From UBA3006 sp036746695 (GTDB lineage: Bacteria > Actinomycetota > Acidimicrobiia > Acidimicrobiales > Ilumatobacteraceae), in contig DAIODP010000001.1 in the NCBI GenBank assembly GCA_036746695.1, positions 1,240,001-1,304,000 on the forward strand: DNA of 64,000 nt, in the 5' to 3' direction. The notes under the pieces are model-generated. The model saw nothing but the letters and a program-made list of their open reading frames with translations. It was not told the DNA's origin and made no database searches. How positions within the stretch are numbered: the first letter of the stretch is position 1; each line of letters begins with the position of its first letter. This document shows positions 26,701-34,294 of the stretch, piece by piece. The position numbers and the translations under genes were made by a program.

Positions 26701-28757
26701 CGCTCAACAGTTCAACCGTGGCGGCAACGCGTCAACCAGGCGAACCAACTCACGGCGGGTATGGCGCATCTGCATCGCTTTGGTACAAGTGGGTGGCGGT
26801 TGAGGATGGTTCGATCATTGTTGACACACGGCTGAGTGCGTTCGATACGTTGCTCGGTGCGTACACGGGCAACGCAGTCAACGCGTTGACAACTATTGCT
26901 CAAAACGATGACAGTGGCGGTGGCACCTGGAGCCGCGTCGCCATCGCAATGACCAGCGGAAACACCTACTACTTCGCAATCGATGGCTACGGCGGGAAAA
27001 CAGGTCTTACGGCGTTGAACTGGGAATACATGCGCGCACCTGACCCAGCGGTTCCAACGGAGCCGCGCAACGTGCGCGGTAGTGCAGGCAATGCGGCGGC
27101 CGCAATTTATTGGGAAGCGCCATTGAGTGATGGCGCTCGCATCATCACGCGCTACACCGTCACATCTAGCCCAGGGGCAAAACAGTGCACATCTAGCGGC
27201 TCACTTACCTGCACTGTTGTCGGCCTGACTAACGACACCGACTACACATTCACCGTTACTGCAACCAACGCAATTGGTACAAGCGAATCTTCTGCGCAAT
27301 CCGCAACAGTTACTCCTCGCAATGCGTCGTCGCTTGAAGTAGCAACATCTCTTTGGGGCCTCGATCGCATCGATCAACGCACGTTGCCTCTGAACGGAAC
27401 AGTCAGCCGTGCCACCAACGGAAGTGGCGTCACCGCATATGTCATCGACACTGGCGTGCTCAGCACACACACCGAGTTTGGCGGCAGAGTGGTAAGCGGT
27501 TACTCATCTGTGAGTGACGGCAACGGCACCGAAGACTGCAACGGACATGGCACGCACGTTGCCGCAACAATTGGTGGCAGCAATTATGGAGTGGCTCCAA
27601 GTGTTGCCATCGTGCCGGTACGCGTGCTTGATTGCAATGGCTCGGGCTCAACATCTGGTGTAATTGCCGGCATTGACTGGGTTGTTGCGCATCACATCGC
27701 TGGCGCACCAGCGGTTGCCAACATGAGTCTTGGTGGCGGACGATCTTCGGCGCTTGACATTGCGGTACAAAACGGCGTTCGCGACGGTGTGGTTTTTGTT
27801 GTTGCGGCGGGGAATAGCAGCGCCAACGCGTGCCAAACTTCGCCAGCTGGTGAACCACTTGCTGTAACTGTTGGTTCGACAACTTCCGCCGACGCCCGCT
27901 CGTCGTTTTCCAATTTTGGAACATGCCTCGATGTGTTTGCTCCGGGCTCAAGCATTTTGTCGGCGTGGTATACCTCGGCAACAGCAACAAATACTATTTC
28001 GGGAACGTCGATGGCGTCTCCGCATGTTGCTGGAGTTGCGGCCCTTGGTTTAGGAATTGCACCAGACAGTTCGGTGCAACAGATTTCTGACTGGATCACC
28101 AGCACGGCAACGCGCGATGCGCTTGCAAATGTCGGCACAGGGTCTCCCAACTTGCTGGTCTATTCGCGCCTCAGTGCCAGTCCGCCACAGGCGTCTTCGC
28201 CTTCTACAACTGTTCCCCCAGCCACAACTGTTCCCCCAACTTCAACCACAATTCCAAGCGCTCCAGAAGGTGGCGGTGGTGACGGCGGTGGTGATTCTGG
28301 CGACGATGCGCCCGAAGCACCAAGTACAACCTCGCCAACCACGACTGTGCCGGCTCCAACCACAACTGTTCCAACTGCGACTGCACCTGCTCCAACGACA
28401 ACAGTGCCACGCTCGGCTCGGGCAACTACACCGATCCCGGGCGCAAATCGCTTGACCAACCCAAAGATTGGCTCGCAACTTCCTGCCGAGGTTCTTGCAG
28501 CTGCATCTTCACCTGCTTCGTCCAAGGTGGTGGGCAACAACGTCGTGCTCAATGTGCAGGCGCCCGCTTTGTCGGTGGTGCACGTCTACCGCGATGGTGT
28601 GTTGGTGAAGACAGTGCCCGCCGCAGCGGCACGTGCCATCAAGATCACCAAAAACAAGCTGGGCGACTCGTCGTTCCAGGTGGTGGTGGTTGATAAAGCA
28701 GGGAAAATGACAATTACTGGCAAGCGGACTGTGCGCGTGCAGAAGGCAAGCAAGTAG
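23715..28757 (+). CDS. Secreted multidomain protein with two subtilisin (S8) domains, twin I9-like propeptides, six Fn3 domains and a PPC-like domain
   Basis: 1680 residues with a signal peptide (RR start, hydrophobic core, cleavage near AEAAA at 32-37). The order is: two similar I9-inhibitor-like propeptides (about 38-104 and 135-200); S8 domain 1 (about 208-482) with Asp241, His274, Asn363 and Ser428; five Fn3 domains (about 492-976); a PPC-like beta domain (979-1105); a sixth Fn3 (1113-1201); S8 domain 2 (about 1212-1486) with Asp1245, His1278, Asn1367 and Ser1432; a Thr/Pro linker (1490-1580) with repeated TTTVP; and a C-terminal beta domain. Both triads are complete and the two S8 domains are clearly paralogous. 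No sortase signal or C-terminal membrane helix is seen, so the protein is probably released. An AAA+ gene starts 10 bp downstream. Confidence 0.95.
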   Translation: MRRIFRLRAAAISVVSTLLFTVVMSGVTPLVAEAAAPAGDYIVLLKDGTNVSRKVAKEAGMGNAVSDVFTSAVDGFVAELDSKDVARLRKDKDVLVVERDQTLSINNDVVGQGAQAEDADIGPDLQDLAGVPIAGQYIVTLRSSVVARTFAAEQEAGGAQVLSVFSNALNGFVAKLSDDELLRLQKDADVVAIEQDTLVVLQGDQINPPWGLDRIDQRDVLRDSRYSYNETGAGVSAYIIDTGILPTHSDFGGRVGAGFTAISDSYGSGDCHGHGSHVAGTVGGSTYGVAKAVSLIPVRVLSCAGSGATSGVINGIDWVITHHESGVPAVANMSLGGRASAALNAAVARGIDDGVVFVVAAGNNNLPACNYSPASTPNAITVGATSSNDARASFSNYGSCVDLFAPGVSILSAGITSSSSTRTMSGTSMAAPHVAGAAALWLQIDPDATPDQIAQRMLNVATPDKVTNQGSGSPNLLLYARSTFDTPAPTAPSTPTSLSAVGGVGQASLLWSAPSQNGGADISDYIVEYSTSGSSLWAQFNDGVSVATSATVTGLSNGTTYLFRVRAVTSGGTSDASSSASAVIGVPTSPQSLSATAIDRAVRLSWSAPAQNGGSAITDYVIEYSADGGTDWSTFDDGTSTGTTSTVSGLTNSTTYQFRVSASNTLGTGAASSVVIAVPWAANLPSAPLAVTVGTVDLNSISLTWSVPATNGGANVTDYIIEYSSNNGSSWATFADTVTTLRAVTVTDLVSGTPYIFRISAKNSAGVGTPSESTDARKPGVPSEPCCITNTLVGPAYVSIRWGAPTSDGGSVITNYVIEYTINDGASWTTWPEPHGNGTLRTITGLTDGVAHKFRVSARNAIGTSEPSEVSDAWTPWTPVAPDRPLNLVASAQAGQVNLDWDAPATDGGAAITDYMIEFSTNAGSSWSTLTRAVSPSTAATVRQLQSGVAHIFRVSAINNRGTSVPSVVSNSVVVVDAYANDAFSGATALSGNTGTLNSSTVAATRQPGEPTHGGYGASASLWYKWVAVEDGSIIVDTRLSAFDTLLGAYTGNAVNALTTIAQNDDSGGGTWSRVAIAMTSGNTYYFAIDGYGGKTGLTALNWEYMRAPDPAVPTEPRNVRGSAGNAAAAIYWEAPLSDGARIITRYTVTSSPGAKQCTSSGSLTCTVVGLTNDTDYTFTVTATNAIGTSESSAQSATVTPRNASSLEVATSLWGLDRIDQRTLPLNGTVSRATNGSGVTAYVIDTGVLSTHTEFGGRVVSGYSSVSDGNGTEDCNGHGTHVAATIGGSNYGVAPSVAIVPVRVLDCNGSGSTSGVIAGIDWVVAHHIAGAPAVANMSLGGGRSSALDIAVQNGVRDGVVFVVAAGNSSANACQTSPAGEPLAVTVGSTTSADARSSFSNFGTCLDVFAPGSSILSAWYTSATATNTISGTSMASPHVAGVAALGLGIAPDSSVQQISDWITSTATRDALANVGTGSPNLLVYSRLSASPPQASSPSTTVPPATTVPPTSTTIPSAPEGGGGDGGGDSGDDAPEAPSTTSPTTTVPAPTTTVPTATAPAPTTTVPRSARATTPIPGANRLTNPKIGSQLPAEVLAAASSPASSKVVGNNVVLNVQAPALSVVHVYRDGVLVKTVPAAAARAIKITKNKLGDSSFQVVVVDKAGKMTITGKRTVRVQKASK

Positions 28758-28767
28758 CCTGCCGCAA

Positions 28768-30183
28768 ATGGCTACTGCGCAATCTTTACCCACAACACTT
28801 GGTGCGCTTCGCGCGTCGGGCTGGAAATCTGAACCGATCAAAGAAGAGTTGCGTCGCAACGCCGTAGCACGGATTGCTGCGGGCCTGCCGTTATTTGATG
28901 GCGTGCTTGGCTATGAAGACACGGTGATGCCCCAACTAGAGAATGCATTGCTCGCCGGGCACGATGTCATTTTTCTGGGCGAGCGCGGTCAGGCAAAAAC
29001 ACGAATGATTCGTTCGCTCACTGGTTTGCTCGATGAGTGGATGCCGATTGTTGCGGGAAGCGAAATCAACGACGACCCGTACAACGTTGTGTCGCGCCAT
29101 GCGCGCGAGTTGTTGGAACAACATGGCGACAATTTGCCAATCGCTTGGGTGCATCGCAGCGATCGATATGGCGAAAAGCTTGCGACCCCCGATACCTCAA
29201 TTGCCGACTTGATCGGTGAAGTAGACCCCATCAAGGTTGCTGAGGGCCGCTACCTCAGCGACGAACTGACCATTCACTACGGCTTGGTCCCGCGCACCAA
29301 TCGCGGCATTTTTGCGATCAACGAGTTGCCCGACTTGGCAGAGCGCATTCAGGTGGGTTTGCTCAACGTGTTGGAAGAACGCGACGTGCAAATTCGTGGG
29401 TACAAGATTCGGTTGCCACTCGATGTGATGTTGGTTGCGTCGGCGAACCCAGAGGATTACACCAACCGCGGCCGCATGATCACGCCTTTGAAGGATCGTT
29501 TCGGAAGCCAAATTCGCACGCACTATCCGCTTGAAGTTGCAACCGAAATGCACATCGTGCGCCAAGAGGCCCGAACTTCGAGCATTGGCGACGTGGTGGT
29601 GCAATGGCCCGAATTCATGGAAGAAATCATCTCGACCATCAGCCACACCGCGCGCGCCAGCACGCACGTGAGCCAGCGCAGCGGTGTGAGCGTTCGGTTG
29701 TCTGTCAGCAACTACGAAACACTGGCAGCCAATGCCGTTCGCCGCGCATTGCGGGTTGGTGAAACACAAGTTGCACCACGAGTTAGCGATTTGGTGGCAC
29801 TTGCTGCGTCAACTGCAGGAAAGATTGAAATTGAAAGCATGGAGGAAGGTCGCGAGTCGATCATTCTCGAGAACATCGTGAAGGCTTCAGTGCTGCAAGT
29901 GTTCAAGCAGCGAGTTACCTCGGAAAAGATTCGGGACGTGCTTGCCGCATTCGACGAAGGTGTGGTTGCACACGCAGGCGAGGATGTGTCGTCGTCCGAC
30001 TACGTAGGGCTTTTCGACAATGTTCCTGCACTTCGCGACTTGGTAGGCCTACTTGTGCCTGCCGACGCGTCTCAGGCCACGCAGGCAAGCGCGGTGGAGT
30101 TTGTGCTGGAGGGTTTGCACTTGTCGAAGCGCCTCAACAAAGACTCAAGCGGGGCTCGTTCTACCTATCGCTCGCGCACCTAA
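28768..30183 (+). CDS. MoxR/ChlI-like AAA+ ATPase
   Basis: 471 residues. Walker A is GERGQAKT (71-78), Walker B-like IFAINELPDL comes mid-domain, and SANPEDYTNRGRMITPLKDRF holds sensor 1 and the Arg finger region. A helical lid follows. The protein resembles the ATPase half of MoxR-VWA and Mg-chelatase-like pairs, which remodel or insert metals into protein partners. Its likely partner is the VWA protein at 30830. It starts 10 bp after the double-subtilisin gene, so the two may be cotranscribed. No chelatase H subunit or cobalamin genes are nearby, so a metal-chelatase role is unlikely. Confidence 0.9.
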   Translation: MATAQSLPTTLGALRASGWKSEPIKEELRRNAVARIAAGLPLFDGVLGYEDTVMPQLENALLAGHDVIFLGERGQAKTRMIRSLTGLLDEWMPIVAGSEINDDPYNVVSRHARELLEQHGDNLPIAWVHRSDRYGEKLATPDTSIADLIGEVDPIKVAEGRYLSDELTIHYGLVPRTNRGIFAINELPDLAERIQVGLLNVLEERDVQIRGYKIRLPLDVMLVASANPEDYTNRGRMITPLKDRFGSQIRTHYPLEVATEMHIVRQEARTSSIGDVVVQWPEFMEEIISTISHTARASTHVSQRSGVSVRLSVSNYETLAANAVRRALRVGETQVAPRVSDLVALAASTAGKIEIESMEEGRESIILENIVKASVLQVFKQRVTSEKIRDVLAAFDEGVVAHAGEDVSSSDYVGLFDNVPALRDLVGLLVPADASQATQASAVEFVLEGLHLSKRLNKDSSGARSTYRSRT

Positions 30184-30189
30184 ACGGTG

Positions 30190-30756
30190 TTAGCCAACAA
30201 ACGGTGAGCGAGTCCAGAACTCGTTGATGTCGTAACGACCATCAATAAGCGGCTCGCCAGCAAGGGCAACTACTTCTACAGGCTGGGCAAAACCAGGGAG
30301 CGAAACGGGCTCGTGTGCAACTGCATACACGCCAAGCGGCAAGTTGTTTGCTTGATCTTCCGGAATGAGCGTGCCAACGAGTGCAGCAGCATCGCACAGT
30401 CGTGCGGCCAAGTTTGGCGCAGACCCGATGTAGTCCTGTCCTTCAAACAACATGGTGTCGCCAGTGGCGATGCCAATACGCAGCGTCAATGGGGCACAAG
30501 CGGTAACTGCATGTCGCTGAAGTTCCATTGCAAACGTGATGCCGTCGATTGCCTCTACTGCAACGGCCATCAAACCGTCACCCAGGTATTTGTCGATTCG
30601 GACGCCTTGGTGTGAACCCACGGCACGGGCGATGCCACGGAATTGGGCCAGCAACTGGGCGGCCGCACCGTCGCCGTAGCTCTCGGTGTAATTAGTAAAA
30701 CCAGAGAGGTCAACGAAGATAAAGGTTCGGCCGAAGCGCATAGTGCCCATCAGCAT
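30190..30756 (-). CDS. Class III adenylate/guanylate cyclase domain protein
   Basis: 188 residues, a stand-alone catalytic domain. FIFVDLSGFTNYTESYGDG carries the first metal Asp, and DKYLGDGLMAVAVEA the second. RIGIATGDTMLFEGQDYIGSAPNLAARLCDAA is split around the transition-state region (N-L-A-A-R). ATGs at 30756, 30750 and 30741 are all possible starts. No sensor or membrane domain is present. It sits on the opposite strand between the AAA+ and VWA genes, which are normally adjacent. Residues fixing ATP or GTP choice cannot be assigned with certainty. Confidence 0.88.
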   Translation of the reverse strand: MLMGTMRFGRTFIFVDLSGFTNYTESYGDGAAAQLLAQFRGIARAVGSHQGVRIDKYLGDGLMAVAVEAIDGITFAMELQRHAVTACAPLTLRIGIATGDTMLFEGQDYIGSAPNLAARLCDAAALVGTLIPEDQANNLPLGVYAVAHEPVSLPGFAQPVEVVALAGEPLIDGRYDINEFWTRSPFVG

Positions 30757-30829
30757 AGGGGTGTGACGGATGTCTTGGGGGTCGGGTTCCCGTGCTGGTT
30801 GGGCTTGTAGGCAGCACTATCGTGCGCCT

Positions 30830-32842
30830 ATGAGTTCGCGCTTCACCTATTCGCGCTGGGATGGCACGCAGCGGGGCTTCGAGGTGGATGCCGATTCGTT
30901 GCTCGACGAAATGACGGACGATCTTTTGTACCACGGGGATGTCAACAGCGCGCTTCGAAAGATGATGCAAGACGGCCTGCGAGATGCCAATGGCGAACGC
31001 ATTGCAGGCATGCGCGAGTTAATGCAAAAACTTCGTGAGCAGCGCCAAGAGATACAGGAGCGCGGTGATTTGGGCGGTGTGTATTCGGAAATTGCCGACG
31101 CTCTCAACGACATTGTTGATGAAGAACGGCACGCAATCCAGAACTACACGGAACAGGCCGCAAATTCGGGAGACGAACGCCGAGCAGAGACGGCCAAGCA
31201 ATCGGCAATGGACAGAAACTTCAGGCTTGATATGTTGCCCGACGACCTGGCGGGCAAGGTTTCGGAGCTGCAGCATTACGACTTTCAGTCGAAGGATACA
31301 CAGCAGCGTTTTGAGCAATTAATGGAGAAATTGCGCGAACAATTGATGCAGCAGCACCTTGACCAGGTGTCCAGCGCAATGCAAAACATGTCTGCCGAGG
31401 ACATGGCGCGAATGAAAGACATGATGGCGGCGCTGAACGAGATGCTCGAGCGGCGCAAAAATGGTGAAGATCCTCAGTTCGAGGAATTCATGAAAAAGTT
31501 TGGTGATTTCTTTCCAGAGAATCCGCAAAGCCTCGACGAGTTGTTGGAAGCAATGGCTCAACGAATGGCGCAGGCACAAGCCATGCTCAACTCGATGACG
31601 CCAGAGCAGCGTGCACAGTTGCAGCAACTCTCCGAACAGTTGCTTGAAGATATGGATCTGCGTTGGCAGATGGACCAACTCTCGCAAAATCTTCAGTCGA
31701 TGTTCCCCCAGGCTGGGTGGCAGAAGAGCTACGACTTTTCGGGTCAAGAACCGATGGGTTTCCAGCAGGCGATGCAGTCGATGCAAGATTTGGCCGACCT
31801 CGACCAACTTGAGAATTTGATGAAAAATGCCAGTAATCCTGCGGTTTTGGCAGAGGCAGACATGGACAGGGTGCGGGATTTGCTGGGCGACGATGCGGCC
31901 AAATCGCTAGAAAAGCTGTCCCAATTATCGAAGATGATGCAGGACGCTGGGCTGATTGACCAGAAGGAGGGAAGGCTGCAATTGACCCCGCGCGCCATTC
32001 GTAAATTGGGCGCAAATGCATTAAGCGATTTGTTTGGCAAGTTGAACAAGGACATGTTGGGACAGCACAAGTTGGATGCAACTGGTGTCGGTCACGAACG
32101 TGCGAACGATACGAAGCCCTACGAATTTGGCGACCCGTTCCGTCTTGATTTGCACGGCACGTTGCGCAATGCACTTCGGCGCGGCGGGCCTGGGTTGCCA
32201 GTGAAACTGTTGCCAGATGATTTCGAAATTGAACGCACGGAGCATTCAACAAAATCCTCCACGGTGTTGATGCTCGACCTCTCCATGTCGATGCCAATGA
32301 GAGACAACTTTTTGCCTGCAAAAAAGGTGGCAATGGCCCTCCATCACCTCATTTCATCCCAATTTCCAAGGGATTATTTGGGGGTAGTGGGGTTCGGTGA
32401 AACCGCCCGCGAGTTGGCACCCGAACAGTTGCCGGAGGTGTCGTGGGATTTTGCATATGGAACAAACATGCATCACGCGTTCACGCTTGCTCGTCGAATG
32501 CTCGGACGACAGACCGGCACCAAACAAATCATCATGATCACTGACGGCGAGCCAACGGCACACGTGCTGCCCTCTGGCGAGGTTTTCTTCAATTACCCCC
32601 CAATTCGCGAAACAGTCGAGGCAACCTTGCGTGAAGTTATGCGCTGCACAAAGGATGAAATTCGCATCAATACGTTCATGTTGGACGCCGATAATGGGCT
32701 ACGACGTTTTGTCGAACAGCTCACAAAAGTCAATAAAGGAAGGGCTTTTTTCACCTCCCCCGACACCTTGGGCGACTATGTGCTGGTGGATTTTCTGGAG
32801 CACAAACGAGAGATGTCTCGGGGTAGGCGACGAGCCTCGTAA
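30830..32842 (+). CDS. VWA domain protein, partner of the MoxR-like ATPase
   Basis: 670 residues from ATG 30830. A long acidic, Gln/Met-rich helical region (about 30-380) is likely coiled coil. A C-terminal von Willebrand A domain (about 470-650) follows, with a complete MIDAS start LMLDLSMSMP (Asp483) and IIMITDGEPTAH. The arrangement resembles CobT/ChlD-like and CoxE-like partners of MoxR ATPases, where the MIDAS contacts the ATPase or its substrate. No signal peptide is present, so it acts in the cytoplasm. The ATPase gene is upstream on the same strand, separated only by the antisense cyclase. Confidence 0.9.
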   Translation: MSSRFTYSRWDGTQRGFEVDADSLLDEMTDDLLYHGDVNSALRKMMQDGLRDANGERIAGMRELMQKLREQRQEIQERGDLGGVYSEIADALNDIVDEERHAIQNYTEQAANSGDERRAETAKQSAMDRNFRLDMLPDDLAGKVSELQHYDFQSKDTQQRFEQLMEKLREQLMQQHLDQVSSAMQNMSAEDMARMKDMMAALNEMLERRKNGEDPQFEEFMKKFGDFFPENPQSLDELLEAMAQRMAQAQAMLNSMTPEQRAQLQQLSEQLLEDMDLRWQMDQLSQNLQSMFPQAGWQKSYDFSGQEPMGFQQAMQSMQDLADLDQLENLMKNASNPAVLAEADMDRVRDLLGDDAAKSLEKLSQLSKMMQDAGLIDQKEGRLQLTPRAIRKLGANALSDLFGKLNKDMLGQHKLDATGVGHERANDTKPYEFGDPFRLDLHGTLRNALRRGGPGLPVKLLPDDFEIERTEHSTKSSTVLMLDLSMSMPMRDNFLPAKKVAMALHHLISSQFPRDYLGVVGFGETARELAPEQLPEVSWDFAYGTNMHHAFTLARRMLGRQTGTKQIIMITDGEPTAHVLPSGEVFFNYPPIRETVEATLREVMRCTKDEIRINTFMLDADNGLRRFVEQLTKVNKGRAFFTSPDTLGDYVLVDFLEHKREMSRGRRRAS

Positions 32843-32951
32843 GGCGTGTATTTGCAATTTCTCCGTATCTTTGCCACAATGACACCGTTGTAATTACCTC
32901 GGTGTAGGCGCGTGTTCGCGACTGGGTCCGAGGCTTTGGGAGGAAAACAGA
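32843..32951 (+). promoter_or_regulatory. whiB leader and promoter region
   Basis: 109 bp before the WhiB GTG start. Candidate elements are TTGCCA at 32871-32876 and the AT-rich TAATTA at 32891-32896, but the 14-bp spacing is poor, so I do not assign a promoter firmly. GGGAGGAAAAC just before the GTG is a good ribosome-binding site and supports that start. Confidence 0.35.
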
Positions 32952-33227
32952 GTGCAAGAAGATCACATCGCGTTGAGCGCAGATAGGGCATGGCAAGACC
33001 AGGCAAACTGCCTCGGTGTAGACCCCGACTTATTTTTCCCCGAGCGTGGTGCATCTACCCGTGAAGCAAAAGAAGTGTGCAAGGGCTGTGTTGTGCGCGA
33101 GGATTGCCTCGAATACGCACTCGCAAATGGCGAAAAATTCGGCATTTGGGGCGGTCTTTCCGAGCGCGAGCGACGTCGACTTCGACGCCAGCGTGCTCAG
33201 GCTACGCGCAGCATCGTTAGCGCTTAA
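32952..33227 (+). CDS. WhiB-family iron-sulfur transcriptional regulator (WhiB2/WhmD-like)
   Basis: 91 residues from GTG 32952. The four cluster cysteines are Cys20, Cys43, Cys46 and Cys52 (one, then C-x-x-C-x5-C). FGIWGGLSERERRRLRRQR is the G-[VI]-W-G-G turn plus basic DNA-contact helix. The FFPERGASTREAKEVC region looks most like WhiB2/WhmD, which controls division and septation in mycobacteria and streptomycetes. It binds a 4Fe-4S cluster and acts with the principal sigma factor. The stop lies in the left arm of a perfect hairpin shared with the convergent gene. Confidence 0.95.
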   Translation: MQEDHIALSADRAWQDQANCLGVDPDLFFPERGASTREAKEVCKGCVVREDCLEYALANGEKFGIWGGLSERERRRLRRQRAQATRSIVSA

Positions 33228-33241
33228 ATAGTTTTAAGCGC
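33220..33241. terminator. Bidirectional hairpin containing both convergent stop codons
   Basis: GCGCTTAAA-TAGT-TTTAAGCGC is a perfect 9-bp stem with a 4-nt loop. The whiB TAA is 33225-33227 in the left arm. The formimidoyltransferase stop (TTA on the plus strand, 33234-33236) is in the right arm. No long T-tract follows on either side, so strength is uncertain. Confidence 0.6.
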
Positions 33242-34034
33242 GCAACTTTCGGTTGCGTTCCGCAAGATTCCATTCGATAGTTGTTTCAGTGCTCAAGTCG
33301 AGCTGCGCCCAACGTTGCCGAGGAATTGCCGCAAGCGTGCGTGAAGGAACAAGCCCCACGAGTTCGGCTCGATCAATTTCTGCATATTGTGCAACCGCGT
33401 CGTAGACCTTGTCTGGCCCTGTTACTTCTGGCGCGATGAGGTTCATGCTTACCTGCACGCTCGAGCCAACTTGCAAGGCAAGTGTTCGCACCGATTCGCT
33501 CCGAATTTCAGCACATATTCGCTTGGCCACTTCCAGCGTTGAGCCCTTCAACCATAGGTTGTAGGCAATCAAAATCGGCCTTGCGCCAACACACATTGCG
33601 CCTGCAGTTGGGTGGGGGTTCGCCGGCCCGAAGTCTGGCAGCAAGTCGATGAACGCGTGTTTGCGGATGTACGGCAGAGTGCGCTCTGGTCCATAGAGAA
33701 AACACGGAACCCCCAATTCTTCAGATGCGAACGCAGCAAATTCGTTGCGCGCGAACATGGCTTCATCAAAGGTGCTGGGCTCGAGTGCAACAAAGGGAAC
33801 AACATCCACAATGCCAACACGCGGATGAACTCCGGAGTGCGCAGAAATATCAAACATGGAGATGGCTTCACGAGCAAGAACACGGGAGGCATCAGTACCC
33901 GCAAGTGTGAACACGCTTCGGTTGTGGTCGGCATCGCTGTGCACGTTGAGCAGGTCGGGGCCGAGTTTTTCCCGCAGGGCATTCAGGCTCTCGGGGTTGC
34001 CACCTTCACTGATGTTTATGACGCATTCAAGCAT
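33234..34034 (-). CDS. Glutamate formimidoyltransferase (FtcD N-terminal type)
   Basis: 266 residues, the length of the single-function formiminotransferase without the cyclodeaminase domain. The start LECVINISEG is characteristic. It continues with VHSDADHNRSVFTLAG (the catalytic His region), DISAHSGVHPRVGIVDVVPF, PNPHPTAGAMCVGARP-type sequence and VQVSMNLIAPEVTG. The enzyme moves the formimino group from formiminoglutamate to tetrahydrofolate, the last part of one histidine degradation route. No hut gene is adjacent; the lyase tail at 2-211 is 33 kb away. Confidence 0.92.
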   Translation of the reverse strand: MLECVINISEGGNPESLNALREKLGPDLLNVHSDADHNRSVFTLAGTDASRVLAREAISMFDISAHSGVHPRVGIVDVVPFVALEPSTFDEAMFARNEFAAFASEELGVPCFLYGPERTLPYIRKHAFIDLLPDFGPANPHPTAGAMCVGARPILIAYNLWLKGSTLEVAKRICAEIRSESVRTLALQVGSSVQVSMNLIAPEVTGPDKVYDAVAQYAEIDRAELVGLVPSRTLAAIPRQRWAQLDLSTETTIEWNLAERNRKLRA

Positions 34035-34080
34035 CCGTCTTGCTTATCGCATTTCGGGGTCGCCGTGCTACCCTGAAGCC

Positions 34081-34251
34081 ATGCCTTCAGGTTGGGAATG
34101 GATCGTCGTATTAGTTATCGCAGTTGCCTTGTTTGGCTCGCGTCTTCCAAAGATTGCTCGCAATCTTGGACAGGCACAGCAAGAGTTCAAGAAGGGTCAG
34201 TCGTCCGCAGGTAAGGACGAAACCCCGAAGAACGATACGCCCTCGGCGTAA
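34081..34251 (+). CDS. tatA: Sec-independent protein translocase TatA/TatE family subunit
   Basis: 56 residues from ATG 34081. One N-terminal membrane helix (WEWIVVLVIAVALFG) is followed by the SRLPKIARNLGQAQQEFKKG amphipathic helix, with the Phe-Gly hinge conserved, and a short polar tail. This is the TatA pattern; TatA oligomers form the pore for folded Tat substrates. tatC is not in the window. A hairpin follows the stop. Confidence 0.92.
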   Translation: MPSGWEWIVVLVIAVALFGSRLPKIARNLGQAQQEFKKGQSSAGKDETPKNDTPSA

Positions 34252-34272
34252 CTGGCAGTTTCGAGTAAGGGC

Positions 34273-34294
34273 TTCGCCGGCGTTAGCTGGCGGA
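34273..34294 (+). terminator. Likely tatA terminator hairpin, loop holds the ppx stop
   Basis: TTCGCCGGC-GTTA-GCTGGCGGA forms a 9-bp stem with two G-T wobbles. The loop contains the TTA of the convergent ppx stop (34283-34285). AAATTTT follows on the plus strand, so it could act as a weak intrinsic terminator for tatA. Confidence 0.5.

Noticed and set aside
27460..27990. 176-codon frame antisense to the second subtilisin domain
   Set aside because: Cys/Arg/Gln-rich shadow of a strongly conserved domain.
28200..28430. DNA tandem repeat in the protease 3' part
   Set aside because: It is the coding sequence of the Thr/Pro linker (repeated TTTVP); the repeats are imperfect and explained by the protein.
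31587..32333. 248-codon frame antisense to the VWA gene
   Set aside because: Shadow frame; the plus-strand VWA domain is unambiguous.
28768..32842. Cobalt or magnesium chelatase (CobS/CobT, ChlI/ChlD)
   Set aside because: The ATPase plus VWA layout is similar, but no H or N subunit and no cobalamin or chlorophyll genes are present. A generic MoxR-VWA pair is safer.
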